Source of the DNA: Yersinia proxima
GTDB lineage: Bacteria; Pseudomonadota; Gammaproteobacteria; Enterobacterales; Enterobacteriaceae
Length of the DNA stretch: 64,000 nt
Direction: 5' to 3'
Assembly (NCBI RefSeq): GCF_902170785.1
Contig: NZ_CABHYG010000002.1
Coordinates: 1-64,000 of the forward strand
Both the position numbers and the translations under genes were made by a program. The notes below the pieces were generated by a model. That model was not told the DNA's origin. It was given only the letters and a program-made list of their open reading frames with translations, and did no database searches. This document shows positions 25,015 through 35,125 of the stretch, piece after piece. How positions within the stretch are numbered: the first letter of the stretch is position 1; every line of letters starts with the position of its first letter.

Positions 25015-25869
25015 GTGAAAACTGATCAATCTATGACTCTCAGGCAGGCGACAAGCGGATTCACACCCGCAGTAGACCCTCTGGCTCCAACGATCCGCCA
25101 TACCGATCAACAAGGGATTCACTGCACAGAAACGACCATTCCATCTCAAGGCGATGAGTTGCCAGCTTATATTGCTAAACCGGCCCAACACTCGGGGCCA
25201 TATCCTGTGGTGATTGTTGTGCAGGAAATCTTTGGTGTGCATGAGCACATTCAAGATATCTGCCGCAGATTGGCAAAGCAGGGTTATCTGGCCATTGCTC
25301 CTGAGCTGTTTTTCCGCCAAGGGGATGCCAAAGAATATGATGATATCAACGCGCTAGTTAAAAATCTGGTCAGTAAAGTACCCGATCGACAGGTGATGGT
25401 GGATCTTGACCATACCGCCCACTGGGCATCGCGCCATGGCGGCGATACCAGCAAATTAGCCATTACTGGTTTTTGCTGGGGTGGGCGTATTGCATGGCTA
25501 TATGCCGCCCATAATCCACAATTAAAAGCCGCAGTGGCCTGGTATGGCAAACTGGTAGGAGAAAAAACTTTACTGTTACCAAGATATCCGGTTGATGTTG
25601 CCGTCGATCTCAGCGCCCCCGTGCTGGGGCTGTATGGCGGTAAAGACGGAAGTATCACGCAAGAGCATATCGATACCATGCGTCAGGCATTGCGAGCAGC
25701 TAATGCCGATGCTGAAATCATTGTTTATCCAGATGCAGGGCATGCCTTTAACGCTGATTACCGCCCAAGCTACCATGAAGAATCGGCTCTCGATGGCTGG
25801 CAGCGCATGCTTGACTGGTTTGCGCAGCACGGAGTCGCAGCCAATCCTGTTAACGAAGATGATAAATAG
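25015..25869 (+). CDS. ysgA: Dienelactone hydrolase family protein YsgA
   Basis: This 284-aa alpha/beta-hydrolase resembles E. coli YsgA throughout: PLPVVIVV-type strand followed by QEIFGVHEHIQDICRRLA, nucleophile Cys154 in ITGFCWGGRIAWLYAAHNPQ, then LGLYGGKDGSI and the catalytic His in PDAGHAFNADYRPSY. The Cys-Asp-His triad is the dienelactone-hydrolase type; the physiological substrate is unknown. Translation begins at a GTG preceded by AAGGAG. It is convergent with metE, with a shared hairpin between. Confidence 0.9.
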   Translation: MKTDQSMTLRQATSGFTPAVDPLAPTIRHTDQQGIHCTETTIPSQGDELPAYIAKPAQHSGPYPVVIVVQEIFGVHEHIQDICRRLAKQGYLAIAPELFFRQGDAKEYDDINALVKNLVSKVPDRQVMVDLDHTAHWASRHGGDTSKLAITGFCWGGRIAWLYAAHNPQLKAAVAWYGKLVGEKTLLLPRYPVDVAVDLSAPVLGLYGGKDGSITQEHIDTMRQALRAANADAEIIVYPDAGHAFNADYRPSYHEESALDGWQRMLDWFAQHGVAANPVNEDDK

Positions 25870-25876
25870 CAGTCAC

Positions 25877-25901
25877 AAAAAAGGGCGCAATATATGCGCC
25901 C
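25877..25901 (-). terminator. Intrinsic terminator of metE
   Basis: GGGCGCA and TGCGCCC (5-nt loop) are followed on the minus strand by six T. It lies 34 bp after the metE stop and just past the convergent ysgA stop, so it may serve both. Confidence 0.8.
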
Positions 25902-25934
25902 AAAGTCCCACAACACAGAGTAAACCGTTATTAA

Positions 25935-28211
25935 TCAGACCTGTTCTTCGCGCAGACGTTGTGCAGCCAACACCATGTTTGCCAGAGCCTGGCGGGTTTC
26001 CGGCCAACCACGAGTTTTCAGGCCACAATCCGGATTGACCCACAGACGTTCCGCCGGGATACGCTGAGCCGCTTTGCGCAGTAAAGCCTCAATCCATTCC
26101 ACACTTGGCACATTCGGCGAGTGAATATCATAAACGCCGGGGCCAATCTCATTCGGATAAGAGAAATCTTCAAATGATTCCAACAACTCCATATCTGAAC
26201 GAGAGGTTTCGATAGTAATAACATCAGCATCCAGCGCAGCAATAGAATCCATGATGTCATTGAATTCGCAATAACACATATGGGTGTGAATCTGAGTATC
26301 GTTTTGCGCGACTGCAGCATTCAATTTAAAAGCATCGACGGCCCACTGTAGGTAAGCCTGCCAGTCAGCGCGGCGTAGAGGTAGGCCCTCGCGCAGCGCT
26401 GGCTCATCAATCTGAATAATACCAATACCAGCTTTTTCCAGATCCTCCACTTCATCACGCAGTGCCAACGCAATTTGCTTAGCGATGGTTTCGCGGCTGA
26501 CATCTTCGCGTGGGAATGACCAACACAGAATAGTCACCGGCCCAGTCAACATGCCTTTTACCGGTTTATCGGTCAATGATTGAGCATATTTCGCCCATTC
26601 AACGGTGATGGCTTCAGGGCGGCTGATATCACCAATAATCACTGGTGGCTTAACGCAACGTGAACCGTAGCTCTGAACCCAACCATTTTGCGTAAAGACA
26701 AAGCCGTCCAGATGCTCGCCGAAATATTCCACCATGTCATTACGTTCAGCTTCACCATGAACCAACACATCCAGCCCCAAACGTTCCTGCTCAGCAATAG
26801 CTTGTTTGATGTGTTCGCTAATACCGGTGCGGTAGTTTTTACCATCCAGGCGGCCTTGCTTGAAGTCCAAACGCAAGCCACGGATCTCGGTGGTTTGTGG
26901 GAATGAACCGATGGTGGTGGTCGGCCAGGCTGGCAAGTTAAAGCGCTTACGTTGGGCAGTTGCACGCGCCTCATAAGGCAGTTGGCGTTCAATATCTTGC
27001 GCAGTGATCGCCGCCAAACGCTGTTCTACTTGCGGATTATGCACACGGCTGGAAGCGCGACGAGCACGAATTGGTGCACTGTAAGCCGCTAGTTCAGCCA
27101 GTTTGGCTTCACTTGGTGCATTCAATGCTTGAGTCAACAACGCCAGTTCAGCACATTTTTGCAGGGCAAAGGCAAACCAGCTCTTCACTTCGGCATCAAG
27201 ACGCGTTTCTTCACTTAAATCAATTGGGCTATGCAATAAGGAACAAGAACTCCCCAGCCACAGCGGGCGGCTATTCACCAGCGGTTGCAAGCGCTCAAAC
27301 CAGTGACTCAGATCGGCACGCCATACGTTACGACCATTGATAACGCCCAGTGATAGCAACCACTCTTGCGGCAATGTTGCATTCAGCTCAGCAATATCAT
27401 CCTGACCGGCAACCACATCAACATGCAGCCCTTGCACTGGCAGAGCGCGGATAGTGTCGAGGTTATGACCAATACTGTCGAAATAGGTGGTCAGCAACAA
27501 TTTAACCTGGCCTTGCAGCACCTGATAAGCCGGTTGGTAAGCATCCAACCACTCTTGTGGCAATTCCAGCACCAATGCCGGTTCGTCAATTTGCACCCAC
27601 TCGATGCCGCGTTTGGCCAATTCGCCCAGCACTTGCTGGTACACCGGCAGAATGTCTTGCAATAATGACAAGCGATCAAACTGCTCACCTTTCACTTTAC
27701 CCAGCCACAGATAGGTTACCGGGCCAAGCAATACCGGCTTGATTTTGTGACCTAATGCCAGTGCTTCATCCACTTCATCTAACAACTGAGTCCAGCCCAG
27801 TTTGAACTGCTGGCCTTGTTGGAACTCTGGCACCATGTAGTGATAATTGGTGTTAAACCATTTGGTCATTTCTGCCGCAGCGGCCGGTGTACCGGTTGGT
27901 GCCCGGCCACGGCCAATGCGGAATAAGGTATCTAAATCAATCGAACCATCGGCATTCTGATGGCGCTCCGGGACGTTACCCAGCAGCAAGCTGGTGGTCA
28001 GGACATGGTCATACCAGGCGAAATCACCAACTGGCACTAAATCAACGCCAGCTTGCTGTTGCTGTTGCCAATGGCGGGCGCGCAATTCACGACCCACATT
28101 GAGCAATTCTTCTTGCGTGGAGTTGCCTGCCCAGTAACTTTCTTGTGCTTTTTTCAGTTCACGTTTCAGACCTACACGCGGAAAACCCAGTGTGTGATTT
28201 AAAATTGTCAT
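25935..28211 (-). CDS. metE: Cobalamin-independent methionine synthase MetE
   Basis: This 758-aa zinc enzyme transfers the methyl group of 5-methyltetrahydropteroyl-triglutamate to homocysteine. The duplicated barrel begins [14 protein letters not shown]. The C-terminal half has [14 protein letters not shown], the zinc ligands in HTHMCYCEF and the last Cys in [11 protein letters not shown]. The start at 28211 matches E. coli; a start at 28226 would add MGNKT. It is divergent from its activator gene metR, with MetJ-like boxes between. Confidence 0.97.
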   Translation of the reverse strand: MTILNHTLGFPRVGLKRELKKAQESYWAGNSTQEELLNVGRELRARHWQQQQQAGVDLVPVGDFAWYDHVLTTSLLLGNVPERHQNADGSIDLDTLFRIGRGRAPTGTPAAAAEMTKWFNTNYHYMVPEFQQGQQFKLGWTQLLDEVDEALALGHKIKPVLLGPVTYLWLGKVKGEQFDRLSLLQDILPVYQQVLGELAKRGIEWVQIDEPALVLELPQEWLDAYQPAYQVLQGQVKLLLTTYFDSIGHNLDTIRALPVQGLHVDVVAGQDDIAELNATLPQEWLLSLGVINGRNVWRADLSHWFERLQPLVNSRPLWLGSSCSLLHSPIDLSEETRLDAEVKSWFAFALQKCAELALLTQALNAPSEAKLAELAAYSAPIRARRASSRVHNPQVEQRLAAITAQDIERQLPYEARATAQRKRFNLPAWPTTTIGSFPQTTEIRGLRLDFKQGRLDGKNYRTGISEHIKQAIAEQERLGLDVLVHGEAERNDMVEYFGEHLDGFVFTQNGWVQSYGSRCVKPPVIIGDISRPEAITVEWAKYAQSLTDKPVKGMLTGPVTILCWSFPREDVSRETIAKQIALALRDEVEDLEKAGIGIIQIDEPALREGLPLRRADWQAYLQWAVDAFKLNAAVAQNDTQIHTHMCYCEFNDIMDSIAALDADVITIETSRSDMELLESFEDFSYPNEIGPGVYDIHSPNVPSVEWIEALLRKAAQRIPAERLWVNPDCGLKTRGWPETRQALANMVLAAQRLREEQV

Positions 28212-28228
28212 CGTCTTATTTCCCATTT

Positions 28229-28252
28229 AGCCATCCAGATGTTTACACATCC
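28229..28252. promoter_or_regulatory. Candidate MetJ boxes in metE-metR intergenic region
   Basis: Three adjacent 8-bp units (minus strand GGATGTGT, AAACATCT, GGATGGCT) approximate the MetJ consensus AGACGTCT with 5-6 of 8 matches each, 18 bp upstream of metE. The 105-bp gap must hold both promoters. I did not find a clear TGAA-N5-TTCA MetR site. Confidence 0.45.
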
Positions 28253-28316
28253 ATAATCAGCAGGTACTGTATTAATCACAAGCGCAATTTGCTCACTGTC
28301 ACTGTGAAGGACTCTC

Positions 28317-29270
28317 ATGATCGAACTGAAACACTTACGCACCCTGCAAGCTCTGCGTAATACCGGCTCACTGGCTGCGGCGGCAACACAACTTCATCAG
28401 ACCCAATCGGCGTTGTCCCATCAATTCAGTGATCTGGAGCAGCGCCTGGGTTTTCGTCTGTTTGTGCGTAAAAGCCAGCCGTTACGTTTCACAACGCAAG
28501 GTGAGATCCTGTTGCAGTTGGCGGAACAAGTGCTGCCGCAAATCAAGCAAGCGCTGCAAACCTGCAACGAACCACACCAAACTGCGCTGCGTATCGCCAT
28601 CGAATGCCATAGCTGTATTCAATGGCTGACACCCGCGCTGGATAATTTCCACAAAAGCTGGCCGCAAGTGGCGATGGACTTCAAATCAGGCGTGACTTTC
28701 GATCCACAACCAGCCTTGCAGCAAGGGGAGTTGGATCTGGTGCTGACATCAGATATTTTGCCGCGCAGTGGCCTGCACTATTCGCCGATGTTTGATTTTG
28801 AGGTGCGTTTAGTATTGGCACCTGACCATCCATTAGCTAATAAAGCTCGTATCGAGCCGGAAGATTTGGCACAAGAAGTGTTAATGATTTATCCGGTGCA
28901 GCGCCAACGGTTGGATATCTGGCGGCATTTTCTGCAACCGGCGGGGATCAATCCCGCATTGAAAAATGTTGATAACACCTTGCTGCTGATTCAAATGGTC
29001 TCAGCACGAATGGGGATCGCCGCCCTGCCACACTGGGTGGTAGAGAGCTTCGAACGTCAGGGGCTGGTGGTGACGAAAACACTGGGAAATGGTTTGTGGA
29101 GCCGGTTATACGCTGCCGTCCGAGATGGAGAACAGCGTCAACCGGTCACTGAAGCCTTTATTCGTTCGGCCCGGCAACACGCTTGCGAGAGTCTGCCGTT
29201 TGTAAAGAATGCGGAGCGACCCAACGCCGGTGTACCCATAGCGAGGCCATTATCACAATTGCCCCAATGA
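28317..29270 (+). CDS. metR: LysR-type activator MetR
   Basis: This 317-aa LysR-family regulator activates metE and related genes with homocysteine as co-inducer. The N-terminal helix-turn-helix spans [20 protein letters not shown] to [19 protein letters not shown]. The effector domain contains [19 protein letters not shown] and [19 protein letters not shown], essentially as in E. coli. It is divergent from metE, and its last 113 bp overlap the 3' end of the convergent yigM. Confidence 0.96.
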   Translation: MIELKHLRTLQALRNTGSLAAAATQLHQTQSALSHQFSDLEQRLGFRLFVRKSQPLRFTTQGEILLQLAEQVLPQIKQALQTCNEPHQTALRIAIECHSCIQWLTPALDNFHKSWPQVAMDFKSGVTFDPQPALQQGELDLVLTSDILPRSGLHYSPMFDFEVRLVLAPDHPLANKARIEPEDLAQEVLMIYPVQRQRLDIWRHFLQPAGINPALKNVDNTLLLIQMVSARMGIAALPHWVVESFERQGLVVTKTLGNGLWSRLYAAVRDGEQRQPVTEAFIRSARQHACESLPFVKNAERPNAGVPIARPLSQLPQ

Positions 29271-30057
29271 TAAAGCTGGGCCAATGGGGTTTTTCTTGCC
29301 AAATAGCCAGATTCACCAGTAACCCAGCCGGAACATGCACGTTATTCATGATACCCAAGGTGCCAGCATCAACTTGTGTCGCACCATAGTTCCACATGAA
29401 GTAGCCCAAGGCCGAAGCCCCAACACCCAGCCAAACCAGCACGCCCCACTGCAACGGCGTGGTGGGCAGTTTTTGTGGATTGCCGAAAACAAACCAGGCA
29501 ATGACAGCAACAATCAAAGCGCCGACGTAGAACCATGAAAATGCCACATGCTGCGGGATAGGATGAACCTCCATCAGACGTTTGTAGCCCACCTGCCCAA
29601 TGGCAAAACAGATATTTGCCGCCTGAACCAGAACCAATCCCCACCAAAAGTGTTCACTGAGATGGTCATAACGGATGATTGCCGCCCCAGCTACAGCCAG
29701 CAAAGCACTGAGGGCATAGCCCCACCGCAACCGCTGACGGCGCAGCAAATCATAGATTAAGGTGACATACAGCGGCGTCATAACGGTGAACAACAGAAAC
29801 TCCGGCACAGTCAAATAGAGATACGCGCGGAAGCTGAACAAATACATGATACCCAGTTGAATTGCGCCCACCGTCATGTACAGCAGAATCACCCGCCAAT
29901 TGATATTGCGCCAACGCAGGAAAGGCAGGAAGACCAGTGCCGCCAGCCCGACACGCATCAGCACAGAGAACCAGCTATCTACCTGGCCTGCCAGATATTC
30001 GCCAATCAGGCTAAAAGAGAACGCCCACAAGATAGTGGTAATAACCAGTAACAACAC
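29158..30057 (-). CDS. yigM: EamA/DMT-family transporter YigM (biotin transporter-like)
   Basis: This 299-aa protein has about ten hydrophobic segments in two EamA repeats. Segments shared with E. coli YigM are [57 protein letters not shown] and [16 protein letters not shown]. coli YigM was shown to import biotin; the same role is inferred. It lies next to metR, as in E. coli. The C-terminal tail after VHRRW is unconserved and is encoded antisense to the metR 3' end. Confidence 0.85.
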   Translation of the reverse strand: MLLLVITTILWAFSFSLIGEYLAGQVDSWFSVLMRVGLAALVFLPFLRWRNINWRVILLYMTVGAIQLGIMYLFSFRAYLYLTVPEFLLFTVMTPLYVTLIYDLLRRQRLRWGYALSALLAVAGAAIIRYDHLSEHFWWGLVLVQAANICFAIGQVGYKRLMEVHPIPQHVAFSWFYVGALIVAVIAWFVFGNPQKLPTTPLQWGVLVWLGVGASALGYFMWNYGATQVDAGTLGIMNNVHVPAGLLVNLAIWQEKPHWPSFIIGAIVIMASLWVHRRWVAPHSLQTADSRKRVAGPNE

Positions 30058-30211
30058 AATAGTTGGCTCTTTGAGGTGATAAAGCGCAATTGTAACGGAT
30101 GTTGGACACTAATTATTAGCGAACTAGGTTTACATTTGATCAATAATAAGCCAAACGAATGATATCCGCTGTCAGAAATACCATTCGTTGGAGAAAACTC
30201 ATTTTCTGCGG

Positions 30212-31171
30212 TTAAGACATCCCGACGCCAATAATGGTCAGAATCAGTGGGGTCGTGACAGCTGCAAGTACCGTGGACATAACCAGACTGGCAGCAGCAG
30301 GGCCGGTCAACACATTAAATTGGCGCGACATCAGATAAACGTTTACACCCGTTGCCATTGACCCGAGCAATACCACCACTTGCGTTTCCAGCACGGGTAA
30401 ATTCATTGCCCACGCCAGTGCCCATATCACCATCGGCTGCACTATCAATTTCAGAAAGCAGATAGCACTGCTGATTTGCCAGCCCTCACTCACACGATAT
30501 TCCGCCAACCCCATGCCCAGCACGATCAATGACAACGGCGGAGCAACCTGCCCCAGCATAGTGACTGGTTGGTCGATAAATTGCGGCAATTGCAAACCGG
30601 TCAGACTAAATAAAGTACCGGATATAATCCCAATAATCAGTGGGTTAGTCAGTACACTACGGGCGGTTTTCGCAAACCCGGCTAATGTTGGCGAACCATT
30701 GCGCGCCCACTCCACGGAGATAGTGACTAATGTCCACAAGATCAATCCGTTAAATACCAAAACCAACGCCACTGCCGGAATAGATTTTTCCCCCAACATC
30801 AGGGTGGCGATAGGTAGCCCCAGCATCACGTTATTGGAAAAAATCCCCCCGAGGGCAAAGACCGAGCCGGATACACCATCCAGATGAAATACCCGGCTGG
30901 CGATGATTCGCCCGATAACAAATACCACCAGACAACTGCCAAAAAAGGCAATCAGCAAGCGAGCATCCACCGCAGGGCGTTCAGAGAAATCGCACATCAT
31001 ACGAAACAGCATGGCAGGTAACGCGAGGGAGAAGACAAAGCGGGTCAGGCCATCAGTGATGGTGGATGGCCATTTACCAAATCGAACCAAACCGTAGCCC
31101 AGTGCGAGTAGAACAAACAGCGGAGAAGACAAAACAATCTGGTGCCAGAGCGAAATAACAAAGGCGGGCAT
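30212..31171 (-). CDS. AEC-family (auxin efflux carrier-like) transporter
   Basis: This 319-aa inner-membrane protein has about ten hydrophobic helices, a paired-repeat architecture, FALGGIFSNNVMLGLPIATLM in the first half and LSLIVLGMGLAEYR in the second, typical of AEC/malonate-carrier-like permeases. The substrate cannot be told. It is separated from ugpQ by a 255-bp gap filled mainly with two ERIC copies, and from yigM by a 154-bp gap with nothing recognised. Confidence 0.85.
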   Translation of the reverse strand: MPAFVISLWHQIVLSSPLFVLLALGYGLVRFGKWPSTITDGLTRFVFSLALPAMLFRMMCDFSERPAVDARLLIAFFGSCLVVFVIGRIIASRVFHLDGVSGSVFALGGIFSNNVMLGLPIATLMLGEKSIPAVALVLVFNGLILWTLVTISVEWARNGSPTLAGFAKTARSVLTNPLIIGIISGTLFSLTGLQLPQFIDQPVTMLGQVAPPLSLIVLGMGLAEYRVSEGWQISSAICFLKLIVQPMVIWALAWAMNLPVLETQVVVLLGSMATGVNVYLMSRQFNVLTGPAAASLVMSTVLAAVTTPLILTIIGVGMS

Positions 31172-31248
31172 GGTTCACTTCCTGTCAAGCCGGGCCAGGT
31201 CAGCCCGTAAATGTAAGAATGACTGACCGCTCTGTTTCCTTTTCTGTT

Positions 31249-31318
31249 TATATCAAAGTCATTGGAGTTACAGGTAGGCAGCAAGCTAACGCCCCTGTAG
31301 CTTCAAGGACGAGGATAC
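31249..31318 (+). repeat. Internally deleted ERIC element
   Basis: About 70 bp: the left end (TATATCAAAGTCATTGGAG, CAGGTAGGCAGCAAG) joins directly to the right end (CTAACGCCCCTGTAGC, TTCAAGGACGAGGATA). The central palindrome is missing. It abuts the complete copy at 31319. Length and structure match the short ERIC class described in Yersinia. Confidence 0.8.
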
Positions 31319-31444
31319 TATATCAAATTCATTGGCGTTACAGGTAGGCAGCAAACGAGTACATCCCGATGAGCATACACAAGTATGTGATTCGGGTGAG
31401 TGAGCGCAGCTAACGCCCCTGTAGCTTCAAGGACGAGGATATAT
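31319..31444 (+). repeat. Full-length ERIC element overlapping ugpQ 3' end
   Basis: This is an element of about 126 bp with left end TATATCAAATTCATTGGCG, core CATCCCGATGAGCATACAC followed by AAGTATGTGATTCGGGTGAG, and right end CTAACGCCCCTGTAGC with TTCAAGGACGAGGATATA. The outer ends are nearly identical to the deleted copy next to it. Its right end contains the ugpQ stop codon. Confidence 0.85.
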
Positions 31445-32167
31445 CAAATCTATACGGTCAGTACAGACACAGTCAACGCCCCAATTTAACAATTCCTGCG
31501 CCCGCGCGGGTTGGTTGACGGTATAAACCAAAATACGCAGCCCGGCGGCTTTGAGTAACGCCACCCGCTCGGCTGTCAGTTGTTTGTGGTTAATATGCAA
31601 AGAAACGCAATCCAAATCGCGCGTCATCGCCTGCCAGTTGTCATCCCATTTATCCAGCAATAAGCCACGCGGCAACTCAGGTGCTGCCTGCTGCGCCGCC
31701 ACTAATGCCTCATATGAAAAAGAGGATAATAACGGTGGAATCGCCTGGCCTTGCCATAATAAGCGAGCAGCCAAAGCAATAGCACGGCCGGTCGGGGTTT
31801 CAGTCCCGGTGGTCGGTTTAATTTCAATATTTACCGCCATACCATACTGGGCACAACGGACCGCCACCTCAGAGAGCAATGGCAGGCGCTCACCACGAAA
31901 TGCTGTGCTATACCAATCACCGGCATCCAGCTGAATCAGCTTTTCCCAGGGTAACTCTCCGGCCACGCCCCAACCATTGCTGGTGCGCTCCAGAGTGTCG
32001 TCATGCAGCAAAAATATCTGGCCGTCTTGCGATAACTTGGCATCAAACTCAATCATCTTGTGGCCGTGATGCGCGCCGACATCAATCGCCGCCAGAGTAT
32101 TTTCTGGCGCTAATGAACCGCCACCTCGATGAGCAACAATAGTTGGATAAGGCCAGTTTTTACTCAT
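31427..32167 (-). CDS. ugpQ: Cytoplasmic glycerophosphodiester phosphodiesterase UgpQ
   Basis: This 246-aa GDPD-family TIM-barrel enzyme hydrolyses glycerophosphodiesters to glycerol-3-phosphate and alcohol. The motif [19 protein letters not shown] supplies catalytic His and Arg, and [19 protein letters not shown] the metal-binding Glu/Asp and second His. Near the C-terminus [15 protein letters not shown] is conserved. The final YPRP and the TGA stop are read from an ERIC element. Its ATG overlaps the ugpC stop by 4 bp. Confidence 0.94.
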   Translation of the reverse strand: MSKNWPYPTIVAHRGGGSLAPENTLAAIDVGAHHGHKMIEFDAKLSQDGQIFLLHDDTLERTSNGWGVAGELPWEKLIQLDAGDWYSTAFRGERLPLLSEVAVRCAQYGMAVNIEIKPTTGTETPTGRAIALAARLLWQGQAIPPLLSSFSYEALVAAQQAAPELPRGLLLDKWDDNWQAMTRDLDCVSLHINHKQLTAERVALLKAAGLRILVYTVNQPARAQELLNWGVDCVCTDRIDLIYPRP

Positions 32168-33267
32168 GATTCCATCCGTAGTCCGCTTTCTGAATCAAAA
32201 AAGTGCAGCGCCGCAGGTGGCAGATACAAATGCAATATACTGCCCGCCGCGGGCATCTCTTCATGGGATAAACGGGCGATCACACTCTGCCCACCCCACT
32301 GCCCGTGCGCTAAATTATCCGCGCCCAACAATTCGAGCGTTAATAAAGTCATAGGCACCCCCTGCGCTGAGTTTTTTTGCTGAGATACCGTTGGCTGAGA
32401 TACCGTTTGCTGAATATGCTCCGGACGGATACCCAGGGTCAAGCGCCGATCTGCCCATTGTGGCCGTGGAACCTCCAGCGGCAAAGTCATGCCATCCGCT
32501 AAAATAAAGGCTCGCCCATCCGGGCTGACGGTGCCGGCTAACAGGTTCATCGCCGGTGAACCGATAAAGCTGGCAACAAATAGAGTCGCAGGTCGTTGAT
32601 ACACTTCACTTGGCGTGCCAATTTGCTCCGCCACGCCTTTATTCATAACAATCACCCGCTGGGCCAGCGTCATGGCTTCAACCTGATCATGAGTGACATA
32701 CAAACTGGTGGTTTTTAATCGCCGATGTAACTGTTGCAGCTCAAGGCGCATCTGTACCCGCAGCTTGGCATCGAGATTAGACAAGGGTTCGTCGAATAGG
32801 AACACCGCCGGTTCGCGCACAATCGCGCGGCCCATCGCAACCCGCTGGCGCTGACCGCCGGATAACTCGCGCGGTTTGCGTTTGAGCAACGGTTGCAGCT
32901 CCAGTATTCGAGCCGCTTCATCTACGCGCTGGCGAATTTGCTCTTTGCCAAAACCACGGATTTTCAGGCCATAAGCCATATTGTCAAACACGCTCATATG
33001 GGGATATAGCGCATAGTTCTGAAACACCATGGCGATACCACGATCTTTGGGTTCCATATCCGTCACCCGCAGATTATCGATATAGATATCTCCGCTGGTG
33101 GTGCGTTCCAGCCCTGCGACCATACGCAGCAGTGTCGATTTACCACAACCGGACGGGCCGACCATCACGATGAATTCGCCATCAGCGACATCTAAATCAA
33201 TCTGCTTTATCACTGGCGTGACGCCATCATAAGATTTGGTTACTGCCTGAAGTTTTAAACATGCCAT
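32164..33267 (-). CDS. ugpC: sn-glycerol-3-phosphate ABC transporter ATPase UgpC
   Basis: This 367-aa MalK-type ATPase has Walker [13 protein letters not shown] (near residues 37-48), Q-loop [11 protein letters not shown], signature [16 protein letters not shown], Walker [15 protein letters not shown] and a C-terminal TOBE/regulatory domain (about 240-367). It energises uptake of glycerol-3-phosphate and glycerophosphodiesters through UgpAE. It lies 6 bp from ugpE and overlaps ugpQ by 4 bp. Confidence 0.96.
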   Translation of the reverse strand: MACLKLQAVTKSYDGVTPVIKQIDLDVADGEFIVMVGPSGCGKSTLLRMVAGLERTTSGDIYIDNLRVTDMEPKDRGIAMVFQNYALYPHMSVFDNMAYGLKIRGFGKEQIRQRVDEAARILELQPLLKRKPRELSGGQRQRVAMGRAIVREPAVFLFDEPLSNLDAKLRVQMRLELQQLHRRLKTTSLYVTHDQVEAMTLAQRVIVMNKGVAEQIGTPSEVYQRPATLFVASFIGSPAMNLLAGTVSPDGRAFILADGMTLPLEVPRPQWADRRLTLGIRPEHIQQTVSQPTVSQQKNSAQGVPMTLLTLELLGADNLAHGQWGGQSVIARLSHEEMPAAGSILHLYLPPAALHFFDSESGLRMES

Positions 33268-33273
33268 ATCAGA

Positions 33274-34119
33274 TTACTTCTCACTGTCTACCAGACCGCG
33301 TACAAACCAACGCTGCATCAAAAGGACCACCGCAACCGGTGGAATTAAAGTCAAAATCATCGCAGCCATCACCTGATTCCACTGGGTTGGAGCGCCCGAT
33401 GTAGAAATCATGCTTCTTATCCCCGCCACCGCCGTGCCCATCGAAGCATCGCTGGTAATTAGGATTGGCCAGAGATATTGATTCCAACCATAGATAAAAG
33501 TGATAACAAACAACGCTGCCAAATTGGTTTTAGACAGAGGCAAAACGATATCCCAGAAAAAACGCATAGCCCCTGCCCCATCAATGCGCGCCGCTTCCAA
33601 TAGCTCATCTGGCAAGGTCATAAAGAACTGGCGGAATAAGAAAGTGGCGGTAGCGGATGCCATCAGCGGCAGAGTCAGACCGGTGTAGCTATCCAACATA
33701 TTTAGGTTGGCAATCACCTGAATCGTCGGGAAAATTCGTACTTCCACCGGCAACATCAGAGTGAGGAAAATTAGCCAGAAAAATAGATTACGTAGCGGGA
33801 AGCGGAAATAGACGATGGCATAAGCGGACAGCATCGATACCGTGATTTTGCCGACGGTAATCGCCAATGCCATCACAAAGCTATTAAACAGCATCAACCC
33901 AAAAGGTGCGCTGTTATTACCCACACCAGCATGCCAAATATGGCTGATGTTCTGCCATAAATGCGGCCCAGGAATCAGCGTCATTGGCACCTGGAACACC
34001 TGGGTGTCGTCCAGAGATGCCGCGACAAAAGCCACATACAGCGGGAACAGAATCAACAGCACGCCGATAATCAGCATGACGTGGCAAAAGATATCCAGCC
34101 CTCGGCGATTCTCAATCAT
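33274..34119 (-). CDS. ugpE: sn-glycerol-3-phosphate ABC transporter permease UgpE
   Basis: This 281-aa permease has six predicted membrane helices and the MalG-type EAA loop [26 protein letters not shown] that docks on UgpC (shown here in part: [20 protein letters not shown]). The start ATG overlaps the ugpA stop by 4 bp, so it is coupled within ugpBAECQ. Confidence 0.95.
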   Translation of the reverse strand: MIENRRGLDIFCHVMLIIGVLLILFPLYVAFVAASLDDTQVFQVPMTLIPGPHLWQNISHIWHAGVGNNSAPFGLMLFNSFVMALAITVGKITVSMLSAYAIVYFRFPLRNLFFWLIFLTLMLPVEVRIFPTIQVIANLNMLDSYTGLTLPLMASATATFLFRQFFMTLPDELLEAARIDGAGAMRFFWDIVLPLSKTNLAALFVITFIYGWNQYLWPILITSDASMGTAVAGIRSMISTSGAPTQWNQVMAAMILTLIPPVAVVLLMQRWFVRGLVDSEK

Positions 34120-35003
34120 TGGTAACGCACCTTACGCTCAACAAAGCGGAACTGGATAACCGTCAGGCCAATCACCAGCAACATCAGCACAACCGACTGA
34201 GCGGCGGAACTGGATAAATCCAACCCGGCAAAACCTTCGCGGTAAATTTTATAAATCAGGGTGGTGGTTGCCTGCATCGGGCCTCCACCTGTTGCAGCAT
34301 CAATGACCGGGAAAGTATCGAAGAAGGCATAGACCAGATTCACCACCAGCAGGAAGAAGCTCACCGGTGAAATCAACGGCAACACCAGATTGAAGAAGCG
34401 GCGCACCGGCCCGGCTCCGTCAATGGCTGCGGCTTCAACTAATGAGCGCGGGATGGATTGCAGCGCAGCAAGGAAAAACAAGAAGTTATAACTGATTTGC
34501 TTCCACACCGACGCCAACACCACCAGAAACATCGCCTGCCCACTATTTTGGGCGTGATTCCAGTTGTAGCCGAGTGAGGCCAGAAAATGAGTGATCAACC
34601 CCAGACCGGGATTGAACAAAAAGATCCACAGCACTGCCGCCACGGCAGGAGCTACGGCATAAGGCAAAATCATTAAAGTTTGATAGATACGGCTGCCGCG
34701 CAGCACATAATCCACCATCGCCGCCAGAAATAGCGACACCACTAAGCCAATTCCCGCCACCAGTGAGCTGAAAATCAGTGTGGTGTAAAACGAGGCTAAA
34801 TAGTATTCATCGTGAAACAGCGCAATAAAGTTACTCAGCCCAACAAATTCGCTGGAAAGGCCGAATGGATCGAGCATTTGTACCGAATACCACAGTGCTT
34901 CACCGGCAGGCCACAGGAAGAAAACGGCGGTGATAGCCAGTTGCGGTAATACCAGCAGGTAAGGTAACCAACTACAGGAAAAACCGGGACGGGAAGATGA
35001 CAT
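34116..35003 (-). CDS. ugpA: sn-glycerol-3-phosphate ABC transporter permease UgpA
   Basis: This 295-aa MalF-type permease has six helices and an EAA loop ([20 protein letters not shown]), the partner of UgpE in the membrane channel. The N-terminus [20 protein letters not shown] resembles E. coli UgpA. It follows ugpB after 122 bp that contain an 11-bp-stem hairpin and is coupled to ugpE. Confidence 0.95.
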   Translation of the reverse strand: MSSSRPGFSCSWLPYLLVLPQLAITAVFFLWPAGEALWYSVQMLDPFGLSSEFVGLSNFIALFHDEYYLASFYTTLIFSSLVAGIGLVVSLFLAAMVDYVLRGSRIYQTLMILPYAVAPAVAAVLWIFLFNPGLGLITHFLASLGYNWNHAQNSGQAMFLVVLASVWKQISYNFLFFLAALQSIPRSLVEAAAIDGAGPVRRFFNLVLPLISPVSFFLLVVNLVYAFFDTFPVIDAATGGGPMQATTTLIYKIYREGFAGLDLSSSAAQSVVLMLLVIGLTVIQFRFVERKVRYQ

Positions 35004-35067
35004 AAAATTAACCGTTTATCGAACAAGATGCTAATGGCAACACAGAGTCATTGGCCTGATGAATACG

Positions 35068-35104
35068 GCCAGTTTGAGTGCGAAAATCGCTAGCTCAAAC
35101 TGGC
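35068..35104 (-). terminator. ugpB-ugpA intercistronic hairpin
   Basis: GCCAGTTTGAG and CTCAAACTGGC form a perfect 11-bp stem with a 15-nt loop and no T tract. Hairpins after periplasmic-binding-protein genes often protect the upstream message and lower downstream expression; that role is inferred. Confidence 0.6.
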
Positions 35105-35125
35105 AAGTAAAGTAGCCAAATAATA

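Noticed and set aside
31249-31444. Repeat pair considered as a CRISPR-like array
   Set aside because: The units are ERIC arms with palindromic cores, only two copies, no spacers of constant length and no cas genes.
33645-33658. GGCGGTAGCGGATG resembles the RfaH ops element
   Set aside because: It lies antisense inside the ugpE coding sequence with no plus-strand operon leader; it is a chance match to codons.
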